DNA of 64,000 nt from Sipunculus nudus (GCA_026874595.1 CM049315.1:10618664-10682663); one strand, 5' to 3'; counted from the stretch's first letter, positions 13,701 to 28,588 are shown. Numbers and translations are program-made. The notes: a model not told the origin generated them from the letters alone.

Positions 13701-16700
13701 CGCAGCCATGGGCTACGCCCGGATATGTTTTTTAATTTAAGACTGTGCATTCATAAAATTTCGACTTGCACTTGAGTTAAATTTTCTCGGAGTTCATTTA
13801 GACTGTCCTCGACGGGCGATAGCAGCACTGGGCATAGCAACAACACCGCGTATACAATGGACTTGTCCCTCGAGTGCAACAGGCAGCAGCGATAAAACAT
13901 CGGGTCTCTTTGATGCTGGGTGATTGTCTTTGTAGCTTTTCTTCCGTATTATACCCCCATGACCCGATCCATGCCCCCGCCCCCTCCCCGTGGTTCACGA
14001 TAACCCCGGATGTCTCCGGCAGTGGCGTCAATTTATCTTCAAACGTGGGAGGTAATCAAAGTGCTGTGTGACACATTTCACATATATTACAGTTAAGTAT
14101 AAGGTTTCAAGAATTAGGGTTTTATGTTATGTTTTCAGTATAGGTTAATTCTAAAGCAGGTTAAGAAATATAATATTTCTTAGTTAACTCAGAAATGGAA
14201 CTTAAGTCTGTAATTCTAATAATTAATTCATTTCATTTTCAATATATTAATATTATTCTCTATATAGCAGAGGGAATGACTAAATTCACCATACCCCTTG
14301 CTAAAAGTGTGTGTGTGGGGGGGGGGGGGGGAGGGGGGTTATATACCACCATCCCCCTGTATTGACGCCCTTGTCAGGCTCCTCAAGTTAGAATTAATTT
14401 ACGCTTACAATTAATACCAATTTACTTATCATTACCTATTTACGTTATAATCTTTTTAATCTGACGATGCCTAGATAAAGAATGATTTAGAAGAATTTGA
14501 AGGGAACTGATGACTGTGTAACATCCATGAATACAAATAACAAGATGACGAGAGAATGATGGGGATCAGTGAAAAGGAACTATATTGTTCAATATGGATT
14601 TCCAACAGCTCTGCGTTACTTCCAGTAGAGAGTAATTGATCGTTGATAATTTATCTGTCCTCTACTATACCGTAAAATATCGAAACGCACGTACTATGGA
14701 TTTTGATTCTGTATAATAAATGAAATAAGTGTTAGGGTTTGGAGGCATCAATTTATTTTATCAGTTACTGCTTGACAGGAACCAATAAATATGGTAATGT
14801 TATAACTTAATTTACGAAAATCTTTTCTCCGGTATTCATTTTTTTTGTCAAATGGTGGCGAGTTGACAGACTTGACGTCTCTCAAACAGGTTTTCTGTTC
14901 GTTAAACAAGACAGTAAGTCCTCCTACACTTTCCGGAATAATTCCCAGTATGTTCCTATTTATTGGAACATCGATATTTCATTTTTTATGCCCGGCTTTA
15001 ACGAAGTTTTTTTCTCGAATGTCTTCAAATCCAGTCGTCATGGCACTTTTACAATATAACAAAGGGAGGTCAGTCGATACGCTTCCTCTAAAAAATAACA
15101 AAAAGGTAGGTAAAATGCTTATATATTCATAAAAAAAGAATAAAATATAAAGAAAAAAAGTCCCCGCAGTGATGCAAGTTAAGTGATCACGTGGATTTTC
15201 ATCATCTTTGTGTTAATCAAAGAATAGCTTTATATTGAACAGCAGCTGTCTTCTGCCAAGGGTTACAACATCTGCTTTACCACTGTTCTGCGCAAGGACT
15301 TTTACATGAAGATTTATACCAGCAGTTTTTTGGTTGAACCGTGTCACTAGGTCTAGCTTTTTTGGGTGGCACGCCTTGTGTAAAGGTGAAAAGAAATGCG
15401 GTAGGGGAATTCAATACGAATCCACCCAGGAAACCTATATGCTTAACAGTTATTTTTATGTTAAAATAATTAGTAAATATTCAATTTAGAGTATACATAT
15501 AATATTCAAGGTATCAGCAAGTCTATGGTTTTACAGAGAGCATTTTACTGTTAATTAAAATATATTTGACTCTTTATCGCTGTATCAAAATATTAATATT
15601 TTTCGACAACAATTAATTTACATAAACTATAACTATAAGTAATGCCTGAGATAGACAGAGATAAGGAAACATACATAGATCAAGATATAACTTGTACACG
15701 GAGAAACATAGTGAATGGTCTAAAAGCAAATTGGCCTAGCCACTTCATAGAAGGCAGACTTTAGTGGCTAAACTGAAGACTTGGACAATTGAAAATAATC
15801 ATCCCCGTCCATGGCTGAATCCAAAGATAATTTTAATTAGATTCTTACTGTACAGAAATCGCCATCTTGGAATTATAGACAGTGCTGCCTGTCAGTTGAA
15901 TTTCTCTTTGCATAAAGGTCGACATGAGCATTAAAGTGTGTTATTGGCTGTAAAACGATCACGTTACAATTTCAAGACAAATATGCCGGCTCTAAATAAG
16001 TGAGGGTTTCATTTCTACAGCAAGTCAATATAGCACATTTAAATGTCTAAATGATCCGAAAGACGGAGGGAAATCTGATCCATCAGTTACAGTGATAGAG
16101 CCGTCAAGGATGCGTGCGAGATCAGTCTACAATCTTACACGTGAAGGAACCGTGTACACCCCTTGAGGGTTTGCCGCTGGGGGTAATATAAAGATTAAAG
16201 GGCCACCAACGACACGAGTGCTGCTAATGAGGGAACAAACACGTGAAGAGCCTTAGGAAAAAAGGCGCTTTATATTGATTTGACCTGGATTGTTTTACAA
16301 AAGTGTTTGTTCAAAAGTTTGGCAAATAGTAGTTTTTATGACACGTCCTTGACGAAACCTAGACATGGTATTTCCATCTGTAATGTTGACACGTCTCGTA
16401 ATGGCGAGGAAAATGGCTCCCCTGTCACTTGGCACTGGTATTGAGCTGTTAGAGACAAAGCGACCGGACAGGCACCCCGATAGTTGGCTCAGCCTTTGGG
16501 GCAAGTGCCATCCTCAAAATTATGTTTACTTTTGTCATTGAATCAATATTTGGATGCCGCTCGAAGAAGCGATCTATTTTTTATCCATGGAAGGTGAAGA
16601 ATGCCTCACGGAGAACACGCGTTGAACGGTCACTGAAAATGTACATTACGGCTTTGACAAAATACGAGGAGGAGTTTTACAAATTTGTCCTTTGCCAGTC

Positions 16701-17210
16701 AGTCTTTAGTATATGTGATTGCAGCCCAATGACGCCAATAGGCAGGAGATCACCGTAAAAATGTCAGAGCACGCCGGGAGTTCATGTGTGGCCGCTTATC
16801 TGGTGCGTGCCGGTTGTATAACTTGTGTTTCGTGGCGTACCACGTGACGTATTATTCTAATGCATCGCTAATGGCTCAGTTATAGTAATTATGCTTCGAG
16901 GAGCGGATTCCTGAAGTTTTATAATGGTGATTAGACGAATAATTAGGACAGATTAGTCAGCATGAAAGAGAATTTGTTTTATTTATAACATTCTTGCTGA
17001 CAGGAATTGCAGTCACATTGCACAGAATTCGAAGGACCATATTTTCTTGGAATATGTCAAGTTACATATCGCGTTTGATGTTGTAAATTGTAAATACAAA
17101 TCTACGTGAAAACAAAACAATTTAACAGTTGATATCTGTATCAGCAACAGAAGGGGATGAAGAAATCATAAAAGCCATGATGAGCCTCAACTTGTTCTAA
17201 TTTCACAATC
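10725..17210. other. Long non-coding stretch
   Basis: No exon or RNA gene recognised. The only distinct feature is a GT run followed by 15 G, an A and 6 G at 14307-14338. Several short open frames (12.33, 13.80, 14.85, 16.52 kb) were read and show no domain, no good splice frame and no repeat partner in the window. Confidence 0.5.
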
Positions 17211-17247
17211 CGATCATGTCCGACAAACCCGATCATGTCCGACAAAA
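17211..17247. repeat. Short 19-bp tandem repeat
   Basis: CCGATCATGTCCGACAAA occurs twice in immediate succession. Confidence 0.8.
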
Positions 17248-20200
17248 AGCCTGACTCATAATTAAGGCTAGCGTATCCAAGTTTTAATGACCTTAAAGAG
17301 ATGTACGTTTATCTTGTCTTTATTATATACTCTGTGAAGGTGGCTTATTTTTATATATACACATTTAAAATAAAGACAAATACACGTGGCGTTTACATAA
17401 ACGTTGCCGCATTGCTATAGCCGCTAATCAATATTACTGTAAACTGCTATGAGTGTTTCATAATTTTATCCAACACTGCAAGTAGGTTTGTTGTTCCAGT
17501 GTCATTGTGTTATTTACGGATATTTTTATTGACAAAAAATCCATGAGGTTTACTCAATTGTAACCGAAACTCTGCAGCATCGTGTTTGCCATAGACATCA
17601 GTAGAGTGAAATAATAGAGAGTACTAAAGAGAGCGCATACCCCGACATAATCCCGCCAGCGACGATAAACATCATTTGAAAAGTGACTTCTACGGTGGCT
17701 TGTATAGGACACACAGGATAATATTAATAATATCGAACGAGATACTACCGCGTGAGAATGAGATAAAAATTAAACTCTGTGTGTCATATACGAGCCACCG
17801 TAGGACTTTACTATATCACTACTTTATAAAATATTTTATTAATATTTTCCTGTTTGGTGAGTGATTTGAGGGTACCTTGCATTCCATAATGCATTTATTT
17901 AATCCATTATAAGCTCCAAATTATGGACATTGACGGGCTTTGGAATTCTGCATGTAACAGATGGAGGTTCCGTATGAGGGAGATTGCGGAAGTCGGAATT
18001 TATTCATCACGAGACCGCCTAAAGAATCCGTTATAGAGAGGTGCCGCAAGTAGGAGGTGCCCTTAATGGAGGTTTCCGTATTTATAAACATTTACCGTGA
18101 CAATGGCATGAATCGTAACAGAAAACTTCGTAAACAGATGCCAGCTCCGTCATATAGCTGGAGGCTAATAATTATGACTAAACAGAGAAGTGGATACACG
18201 TTCCGCAGCAATAATTAGTCGTCAAATGCTTCAAGATTATATGAATACATCGACAGGTGTGATCGATATGTTTAACCAACCGTATGTTGTACCGTTTAAA
18301 AATAGTGCGGTAATGGCCGGCAATGACGTCACTTGTTTCCGTCAGGGAAAATACCTTGAGGAAGACCCATTTGTGAGCATTCCATTCTGATTAAATATAC
18401 ATGCTCGTCCCGACCACATAGTCACTTTGTAATATATTGAGTCGGTCTGCGTAGCCCTAGGCAACATAGGAACACAGTGCAAAGCAGTGGGTCTAAAAAT
18501 GTGTAAAGCACGCAACAATAATACAAAATAAAGCTAGATACATGTGATGCAGTCCCTGCGGGCAGGCGGCTCACATAAATCTCCAAATTTACCAGATGCC
18601 GCACGTTCCTGTGCCAATAACCATAAGGGAAGCTATCTTTACCCATCACTGGACAACCAATTAAATCATTCCAATTAATCTCTATGTAGCTGAATCCATA
18701 TTTCTTTTATTATATATAAATTTCTGGGATAGCAACATGTAACATTGTTATGGATTGCAACAGGTGGTCATAACACTTCTTTTTTCATATATTACGTACT
18801 TTTATTCAATATATGGTTATATCTGTTGTTATTAAGAGCCTTTTCCGGATATCTTTATCGTAACCAGGCTAACACTCAATCGTTTCCCCGCAAATCCTCT
18901 GTGGCCTCTACACCGAAATGCCTGTTTTTGGTATGATGTGTCAGGGACGATGACTAATGGGTTCGAAACGTCGGGGGAGGGGGGGGGGAAATTTTTCATG
19001 TTTTCCTGTAACTTCTTAGGACTTGACGTCACTAAGCCTATACTAAATCATTACTTCGCGAAGAGTCTATTGCAGCACCTCTTTCAAAAACTGCGCCAGT
19101 GAACTCGGCCCATGTTAACTCAGCCAATGTAAAACCCTTCCCGCAGATATAAAGAGCGGCAAAATGCTAGTTACGTTATGATCGATGAAAATAAGAATAT
19201 ATCGGCGTTATATGTATATACTCTGTACAGTTAATTCATTTATCTGCTGTGGATACGGATGGCTTATCCGTATGGTTTATATGTAGGTCTCAGGTACCAC
19301 TTGACGGTAGTGGGCGGAGTAGGTTGAATGTGACCTTTGCAGTAGGATATCATAGGAGGGCGTTAGTGGATGATCTTGAAGGGTTCATGTTCTCTTTGGA
19401 ATGTTCAAAGGTAACGTGATAAAACGTGGCCCTGGTTAGGGGATATGCACCCTTGGCACCACAAATTGTCCTGGTTTGGATTATCAAACAACATGGGGCT
19501 GGGCAACAACAAATCCTCGTGTCAAGCTAGCACGCGACCCATGGACGTAGGCCTACAATAGACGTACGATGCCGTAGGAAATCGTGGCTGCACGTGATTA
19601 CCGTGACACTCTCGGAGGCGAATGTAGGCCTATATGACCGTCGCAGTGCCATTGCGAGAATGTAGCGAGAACCTGACAGAACGGGATCTATCTTTGTTTT
19701 TGTCCACGGCAAGTGACTTTTTACCTTTGGAGAACGTGGTAATAATCATGAGAGCGCCGTAGTAGTAGCAGTACCGTAGGGTAACGTGAAATACCTTGTC
19801 TAGAAATCGCCGCGAACGTCACGACAACGCGGTGTTCAACAAAACACGATACTACTCCGTGTTTCCACTTTCTGGCTTACCTTTGCTGAATCGTGAGACA
19901 CCGAAGAAGGGCGTGATAACTAAGACCTAGACTTTAAGGACAGATTTTATATCAAATTACTTCACTGGAAACAGCAAACATGGCTCATACAGATGGTGAT
20001 GTACGGGCCCCCTGTGATTATTTACGTTATGTGCTTCAATATATTTTATTATATTATTTAATAGTATATATTATTAGTATAATTAATTTACACATTTATT
20101 TATAAATTCATTTATGCCTCGGTTTATCACTAACCTGAACACTAACCTGAACCTGTTCTGTCCAGTAAACTACTCTGTGTAATTAGCACCCCCTACATAG

Positions 20201-22557
20201 CAGCTGGCCAACGCTTACTTGAACAAAAGGTACACCCAGGTAGTCGCCGGAACAGACAATACTTTATTATCTGCTCAATTGCTTAATGAGTAAGAAAAAT
20301 GAAGAAATAGGAAGTTATATGTTGAAAGTTATATATAATACATTATTACTATGAACGGATATTGATGAAAGTTTGAGTAAGTGTGGATGTAGGAATGTTT
20401 TCGGAGTTAACATCCAAGGAACCAACCATTTAATTCTTGAGGTAATCTGGAACACGATATGTTTTGCTAAAATGGTTCTTTTATCCCGAACCATTCAAAA
20501 GATTCTTTATTATCACGGATAATTTGTTCCCCGCGGCCGAGAGCGAAAGTCATTCGATGGTATTAAAGACCGCCTTCGTTCTTGCTGTCAGCGCTGACCT
20601 GTGATGCTACCCACGAGTTGATGATCCTTTACACGTTTTGTGTAACACACATCAGCGTTTGTTAAGAACTCCCTGTAGACACATGTGTAACTTGTTACTT
20701 CTTTCTAGTTTTATGTTACTTTTACTGGTTACTCGTACCTTTATTTATGTTACTTGGTATTGTCACGCATTGGCTGTTCAATATTACTATCTTTTATTAT
20801 TCTATTAATGCCAATATAAATCCTACAAAATCGCAAAATGGGAAACCGTACTTGGCATTATGTAAAGAGACCAGGATAAAAAACAGAGACCAGGATTAAA
20901 AACAATCTATTACACGCACATAAACCTTGAGGTTTTCATCCGATATCACTTTCGCAAAAAAACATCAATTTCTCCATAACAGATGATGTTCGTGACCATA
21001 GCTTGCCATGAGGGCGCCTTATGTTAGGACCTCTTCTTAATAAACTCTACTGGGCCTTACAGCTGGACACGCAGCTTGATATATTAAAGTTGTTTTTCAA
21101 TAACACGAAGTGCCGACCGTTGTATTAATTCCTTGGGAGCAGTGGAATACGAGTTATATGATACACACGCATCCGTGGGACTCGCGTCATGTTGCGACTC
21201 TCTCCAGCATCCTATTATTCAGTCTACCAAGGCCATTAACGCGGCATGGGGCGTGGCTCGCTGTTCCGATGATTGAAAACTTTTGTTCAGCTTTGAAATA
21301 CCTGTAAGATGATCTAATTAACCACACAAGGGGTATTGTCTTCAGACCTGGCCGTTATGGTGAGGGCTTGGCAAGAATGGTAATACTAAATTAACGCGGC
21401 CAGACAAAAGAAGCCTGGCTGCAGGTTCTTATAACATGCATAAAAATAAAAAAAAAAAAACAAAAAACAGTGTTTACATTTTTTATTAAGAAATTTGTTA
21501 TAGATTTTGTTGTCTGTCAACACAATTAAAGATTAATCAAAATTATTAATATAAATATAATAATGCATAAAAATGTTTTAAAAAAATGAAAAAAGGAAAT
21601 GAGTACCTTTTTCCTCATTTTTTTAATCATTCTCCCCCACATTGTAAATATCCATCATTTCTTAATCAGATAAGAAAAAAAAGATTTTTAGATTTAATGT
21701 ACTGTACCTTTATAGAAAAATATGTTAAAGCAACGGCATTAAATACCAACGGATCTGGCAGCATAGTGGTTATAATGATTTGACCGAAAATCAAACTCCG
21801 CCAATGAAAACATATTTAGACGACGCAGGTCATTATAAGGCCAAAACGATTGGGTTCTCAGGCATCGCGGGTCATTATTTACCCACCCCCATCCCGCAAA
21901 AATAAAATTTTTAATGTGATTTTTAGTTTAAATAAATAACAATTTTGAGCTCAAGCCGCTCAGCTCTTTCTATCAATCAACTATAATACCAAGATTTCGC
22001 TGAAATATTTTTTTATTAACTGTGTTTTTACCTGCAGAATTATGTTATCATGTGGTCATTCGATCAGATTTTTGTTATTCAAAATCTTCAATAAAAAGGC
22101 TAAAATCGCCCTCCGGCACTGAAATAGTGGCCACACTATTTTGGCCTGATGTGTTTTAATGGTGAGAGTATTGTTGTATAGTGCCTGCTAGCTCCCATGA
22201 CCAGCCTTGGTACCGCCTCGTTCATTCGCAAGATTCCCTTGAAGATTTGATTATCGTCAAATGTCTGTCACGACACTGGATGTGCCTGTTGATATATTGA
22301 TATATCAATCTCGTAAGATGTCTGATACGATTATCGATGGCTCAAGCAGGACAACTATCGATGACAATAATCGATGATTGATTGGTTGTCTTGGCTAAAG
22401 GAAAAAACTGATATAAAAATAAATACAATTGTCTTAAACTATTAAAGCCAGCTGAACAAATCGTCTGGTTAATTTTAGTCTGCAATCTACACAAAGATTG
22501 TTGCTGTCTGTCATGTCAGTTCAAATTAAGTTTGCGGTTCCAGTCTTATAGCCAACA
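17248..22557. other. Long non-coding stretch
   Basis: No gene recognised. The segment from about 19.3 to 19.9 kb is richer in G+C than its surroundings but shows no exon. A G-rich run lies at 18970-18989. Confidence 0.5.
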
Positions 22558-22690
22558 GTTACTGGTCTACAAATTCCAGAAAAAGTCCACAGTTACATTT
22601 TTAATCCACACTTACTGGTCTACAAATTACAAAATAAGTCCACATTTTCTAACCTGAAATCACAAAATAAGTCCACAGTTGCTGTCTACA
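22558..22690. repeat. Degenerate ~53-bp tandem repeat
   Basis: TTACTGGTCTACAAATT followed by AAAGTCCACA or AATAAGTCCACA occurs twice. A third partial copy (ATCACAAAATAAGTCCACAG) follows. From 22691 to 23168 nothing else is recognised. Confidence 0.7.
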
Positions 22691-23168
22691 CTATAACTTA
22701 AAAAAAATAGATATCCCTTCTCCATACATCATCCTTTATTACTGTTAAACCATGTAAGTTCTTTCAGTTATCCAAACCAAACATAACACCAAATTTAATT
22801 AAAACCCATGGAATGTCTTTTGATATGCCTTCTGGAAAATCGACTTATTATAATTGAGTGGGAAATCTCCTCGATGCATTTAATAATAGTATTCAATGAA
22901 AATAAAACACAGTGATCGACCAACAGTCGAACTTAATGGCCGATCTCTGACCAAATAATGAAGTGGAGGAGAAGAATTCAAACGTAACTTACAAAAAACA
23001 CTTTAGCTTTTCAAATGTAAGCTATTCTGTTTATGCAAATTTCTTCGGAGTTCTCCCTTCCTAATTATACAGTACATGTCCTCGGACATATAGATTCCAA
23101 AGCCATCTTCGTTGAAAACATGAACAAGGCAAATATATGAACTTTAACGTTTAGTCACCGCCTTACGT

Positions 23169-23428
23169 ACAGAATGTGGAATGCGGCATGCGGAATGCGG
23201 ATAAATTCGGTATTGACTAAATAAAGAAGGTGAGATTCCTTATGCACGGATCCGGCATGCGGAATGCGGATCCGTCTAGACGAATCGTTACATGTAGCGA
23301 TTTCTGAAGGATCCGCATGACATCAAGGAGCAACACATAAAGAAAATATGCATGCCGCCGTGCCGGCACATATGAAAATTTGCAATACCTATTCCGCATC
23401 CCGCCTGCCGCATTCTGCATACCGTACA
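23169..23428. mobile_element. GCGG-rich inverted-repeat element (MITE-like), copy 1
   Basis: The left end has GAATGCGGCATGCGGAATGC. The right end has the complementary GCATCCCGCCTGCCGCATTC and a TACCGTAC end matching TTACGTAC on the left. A further GGCATGCGGAATGCGGATCC block lies inside. The centre is unrelated to copy 2 at 39010-39264, which has the same type of ends. No transposase is present. Foldback or MITE is the likeliest class; a GCGG(T/A)ATGC minisatellite that has broken up is the alternative. Confidence 0.45.
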
Positions 23429-25559
23429 TAAAGAATCTAATAGATTAAAGCCAAGTAAACAAAATAATTAATCATCATAATTTACCCCATACGTGAAACC
23501 AGCAAGGAAGGAACAGTGTTACCATGGAAACCAATTGTATTAAGATGTAATAATATCTATCAATGTTCAATATCATCTCTAAGATTTGACGGAGAAATCG
23601 CCAGCATTTCACGATTTGCTTTTAATAAATTGAACAATCGATTAAAAAATTATATAAATCTAAATACGCACATATTCTTTCAAGATAGAAATAGGAAAAA
23701 AATCACATTACAAATGTCAATTAGCGGCTTGCGGAAAAATCATTCCCGTTGAATAATGATGTTTATGAAGATTCATTAACTCAAAGAGCGATCGTGATAT
23801 TCAAACAAATATAATTCGAGTTTCCATATGCATAAAAAAGAAATGAGCATAACATCACTTATAACGTTCGCCTTGCCATGAAGTTTCCAGAAAGTAGATA
23901 TATTCTGTGCCGAGAAAGGTATGCGAGGTCTAACTTCACCTTGTGATTTAAGACAAACCGAGCATAGATAGTCGTATTTTTCCTTTTTTTATATTGGTGC
24001 CATCTCATGTCATCTCAGGCGCAATACGCAGGAAAATTATGATAGTGCCGAACAAAATACTTTTTAAAGGTATGCCATTTAAAATGCCATTAAAACCAAC
24101 ATATCATGTAAAAGAAAAATAAACTTTCGCCGGGTATGCATGCAGCTTAGCTTTCTATGCGTTATGGATGATTATAACACATATGAATTTTAATGGTCTA
24201 GAAGTCAGTATTGTCCATAAAATAAGGAACTATACACACCATGAACCGCTCCTGTAACCGAGATGTTCAAAGTACATATCACACACGCATGGTGCATGTA
24301 TTTGGCATAAGAATCACACTTTGGGCGTTCCATCTTAAAAAAATGCCCGAGTATCATTCCAAAAATATTATATACGTATTTCAGTTTGTCTGACACAGCA
24401 CAACACAGCAGGAATACATGTACAGAGAACCCTTAACGGGTTCGACACTGCAAGAAAATCGTAGCACAGAAGTATTTAGAAATGAGAGTCCCCCCCCCCC
24501 CCCCCCCCCCAACGACAGACGACGGGCGGATCCGCAGGTCATGGCGATGATAAGTTAAAGATCCAGAGCGATTTGCTAATCCGGATAACCCGAACTAAAA
24601 TACAGTTAGCCCCCCAACCAACGGGTATGCGCTGATGTGACAAAAGGAAAAGACGTAAACCATGATACGGATATCTTATGTCCAGTATAAAGCTATTATG
24701 TATTGTAATAAAATGTAATTACTCTCACAGAACACACATAATCGGGCGTTGAACAAAAAAATCTATTAAATATTTATATTTATATTTAAATTGCTTTCTC
24801 GCACTTTGGAGAGCTTCTTTTGTTTTAATCCGTCCCTATCCCTAAACATTTACGCAATCGTGTTTTAAACGCCTCTGCTTTTAGCTCACTTCATGCTCAA
24901 TGAAATATTAAAGTGAATTGTTTAACTGTGACAAGACTCACCATTATACGTAAGATTTTCTCGACAAGAAAAGTCTCAACATTGAAACCTGATTACCGTC
25001 CGGGGCAGGAAGTAATTTCACTAATACAAGATGCTTTTAAATTAATTTTCCAGAAGATTAGGTCCCGAACCTTGCAGCTGCAAATGGAATGCATTCTTTC
25101 CAGCTTTTTTTAGAAAGAGATGATAATCTGGATTTAGGATTATCTTCTGTTGTACTCTTGAGACAAAACCACTGTATAACATTGTATCTCATGACGTAAT
25201 CTACAGTTTCCAATATACACATTTAATGTTGCTAGGTTCAACGCCAATGGTGTATAAGGTGAAATAAATAAAAAACAATAAGGATTGTTATAACTGTCTC
25301 ATAAAAAGATAATTTCTGGAATGTTTTTAAAGCTTTCACATTATTGAATTTTAAAATGTAAGAATTAAGAGACGTTATAGTAATTTTTGGTGACATGCCT
25401 TTCAAGCGTCCCATACAAGAAAAGAAAAAGACTTGTTCAACTACAAAGATTTTCTTTTAATTTGAAGCCATCTTTAACATCGAAAGATAGAAATTAAATT
25501 TCTCAGTTCTAAATGTTTCATAAACCATAAATAAATAAATATATATTTATAAATATATA
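23429..25559. other. Non-coding stretch with poly-C run
   Basis: No gene recognised. A 21-base C run lies at 24490-24510. Confidence 0.5.
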
Positions 25560-25880
25560 GTAAGCTTCACTAGCGAGACAGTTCGGTCCGCTTTTATGTC
25601 AACCCGTAAAACATTCCCTCTTAAGAGCGTTCTGCTATAAGGACAAGATAAATTATTCCAAGACTCACACTTTGTAGAGCTTATTCCTTGGGCCACAAAG
25701 TTTACCGTCACATTGGACGAGCCCCCATTTTTTTACAAAGACAAATTGCTCAGGGGAAAATATCGGGCAGAGCCGGGATTCGAACCCTTGTCGGTGGCGC
25801 ATATGTTCGGTGTTCCAACCGCTTGGCTAGAAAAGCAAGCTTCACTTGCAAGACAGTTCGGTACGCTTTATGTCACCCGT

Positions 25881-25884
<4 letters not shown>
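25560..25884 (-). mobile_element. tRNA-like SINE fragment
   Basis: On the minus strand a tRNA-type A box (TAGCCAAGCGG, about 25820-25830) is followed at the right distance by a B box (GGGTTCGAATCCCGG, about 25771-25785). These form an internal RNA polymerase III promoter. The arms do not pair well enough for a functional tRNA. The segment upstream of the A box (AGCTTCACTTGCAAGACAG, TCGGTACGC, GTCACCCGTAA; 25838-25884) recurs in the same orientation at 25563-25613, so two partial copies lie about 275 bp apart. No tRNA identity is claimed. Confidence 0.6.

Positions 25885-25942
<58 letters not shown>
25885..25942. repeat. (AT)n microsatellite
   Basis: 29 AT units abutting the SINE fragment. 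Dinucleotide tails next to SINE ends are common. Confidence 0.95.
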
Positions 25943-25944
<2 letters not shown>

Positions 25945-26408
25945 TTAAATTCTGATTAATAGATTAATTCCAGACCTCCACTAAAACGGCTTAATCTTTA
26001 TATGTGAGGTTAATAATTAGATAAATTCTCAAGATTTCCCAAAAATTAATCGTTTTCCAATGCAGCTTATATGGATAAGAAATAAAACGCTGTATTCCTT
26101 CTTGTTACCTGTTTAATACGCAGTCACGTGATAAATTCGTAGAACAGTATTTACGATGCAGCGTTTGTAGGGGCAGATCGGAAAAAAAGTATCTTTTTAT
26201 TAAAAAATTTGCCCGCGGTATCTGAATTCCTGTTTTATTTAACCTAACGGAGTCTATCAGATCACACGGTTATACACAATCAATGGAACGCATAATGGAT
26301 CCCCTGAAGAGTTGCTTTTGATGAACAGCAGGACGGGTACACATTTTAATTCAAGGGATTTATAGCTGTTATTAAGTTGACGAGAAGAGTTGAAACTAAG
26401 TCTAAAGT

Positions 26409-26410
<2 letters not shown>

Positions 26411-26492
<82 letters not shown>
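26411..26492. repeat. (AT)n microsatellite
   Basis: About 40 AT units with one TTT interruption near 26465. Confidence 0.95.
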
Positions 26493-26497
<5 letters not shown>

Positions 26498-28573
26498 TAG
26501 TTGTTCACACAAAGTTCTCGATATAGAAAGTTGGACGTTTACTCTCTCTTATTGTGTGTTTTCCCGGCCTGCGTGTTGGTATTGGAAAGATATATCAAAT
26601 GTATTTGCCAAGTCGTCAACAGACACGTTCCAGCCGGGTTATTTAGCGGTGTCACAGCAGAAGAATACGAGCAGCAGTTCATGTGGAATACCTGCATCAA
26701 TCGATGGTGTTTCATGTTACACGGGCTGGCGCCCATGAATTTTACATTGTGACAGCCTTTGCCAAGCTGATCAATGGGCCGCTCTGATGCCACGCATTGT
26801 CAGGACTTTCTGTTTTGTCCTGGTGATGTATTGGTCCAAGTTTTATGGTCAGATCCATCAAATAAGATCCAAGAATGGTAATTAACAACCTGTAGATGTA
26901 ACCTGCCGCGTGAGGCGGCCAGATACCGCACATATGCGACCAGACTACTACATATATCCATGCATAATAGAGCCTTTTCTAAAGTAGGGCCCTGGCATCA
27001 TATTTCATTGTCAAGTCCAATACATAATGTATGATACCTAAAAGGTGTCACCTAATATCGCCATTGTTGTTCTATAATTTTAATATGAAAAGTACACGTT
27101 TTCTCCCGCCAATTCCATCAAACCTGATTATAAGGTAAACAAGAGTGTTCCCGTAAAAGTAGCCTGATATAAATAGAGTAAATATTTACCCTGTTCTCTT
27201 AAGGTTCCAGTACATACATTGCATATAAACCCAGGAAACAGGGAGAGTTCCTATTTTTACGAGAGTGGGGAAAAAGCCTCTGCAGTTATGTCTGATATAT
27301 TCACTTATGAAGCAATATGCACGTTTTTGTTTACCTCCTCTTAAAATAATATATCTTTTTACATTTTATAAAATTTAATTTAATGTTCTTATTTTGCTAA
27401 TGTATACTTTAAAATATTTACTTTCAGTACACAGTATGGAAAAAGGTCTATCCCCCCCCCCCCCACTTCAGACACATTCCTCACCCGTGTATGTCCCTGG
27501 AGGAGGCTTCATCAGTTAAAAAGACCTCTAGTGCAGGCATTAGAAATTAGTTTAAGTTTTTAACCCCAGTCAGTGATAGAGAGAATAAATGGATCTGCCT
27601 GACCACATAGATTTGATTACTATTATATGTTTATTCTCGGTCCCTGTACAAGAAAGTAGTTGATAAGATGTCATCCGTTTATACTATGGATTAATAAAAT
27701 TTTGGGCCTTAATATTCTGTGGTTTTATATCCAAAAGAATTTCATGGGTTTAATAATCTCGTTAGTTTTGAGTGGAGTTCTTTTTGAAAAGAAGAATGAT
27801 ATATGTAAATTTATTTGTTTAAACATGTGGCAATATAATAATTTCTTATCATTTCTGATTAAATGCTCATAAAAAAAATTACGTTAATGAAAGATGTATT
27901 TAGATATATGAAACAAATATGAAAAAATGCTCCAGACGTTTCATGCCACGGGTAGAAGACAATTTAATCTGAATTAGGCACTTATTTGTTTAACCTAGAA
28001 TCCAGATTTATTCACATACATCTGGATTCACAAAATAACATTCAAAGTTTTAAATGTTAGGACCATAGGTTGCTCTTTGTTGAATGAGGTCCAATGTCTG
28101 ATATATAGTCATATTTACTGTTAAAAATGTGAATACACGACTATATATAGACTTCCGTAAATTATGCCAGCCATTGTTCCTTTATTGAACATTTTAAATT
28201 TGGCCACTTTACTTGCTCCCATTATTCTCACCATGTTGAGGATTAGGGCTGTTGTTATTCAGGGAAAGCAGTCTTAAAGTTACGTGAACAGTTGCAGTAA
28301 TAATTGACATTATGAATTCATTTTAACTGAATACAAAAGTTTCACAGCACACCAATCCGGCACACGGGCTAACTCTATCCAGTGCACCTGTTTTATACGT
28401 CGTTACCGTTCACGTGTGTCTTTATACAAGAACAAGATCGCATGATAGGAGATTCTATCTTGTATGCGCGACAACTTCCAGACAAGAAGGAGAAGCCTAG
28501 AAAAAGAAACATTAAAAAAAAAACACCGGTTGGAAACCTGTAAAATCTTGATTTGATAAAACGCGCGGTACGA
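26493..28573. other. Non-coding stretch, nothing recognised
   Basis: No gene recognised. The open frames of 60-84 codons on both strands at 26.5-26.9 kb overlap one another and carry no motif. A 13-base C run is at 27452-27464. Confidence 0.5.
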
Positions 28574-28588
28574 CCACCAGGGGGCGCC
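28574..28588 (+). promoter_or_regulatory. CTCF-like motif
   Basis: CCACCAGGGGGCGCC fits the canonical bilaterian CTCF core (CCA-SYAG-RKGGCRS) at every informative position. CTCF is conserved in molluscs and other bilaterians. Binding is not shown by sequence alone. Confidence 0.5.

Noticed and set aside
25771-25830. Functional tRNA gene
   Set aside because: A and B boxes are good but the acceptor and T stems do not pair; a SINE head fits better.
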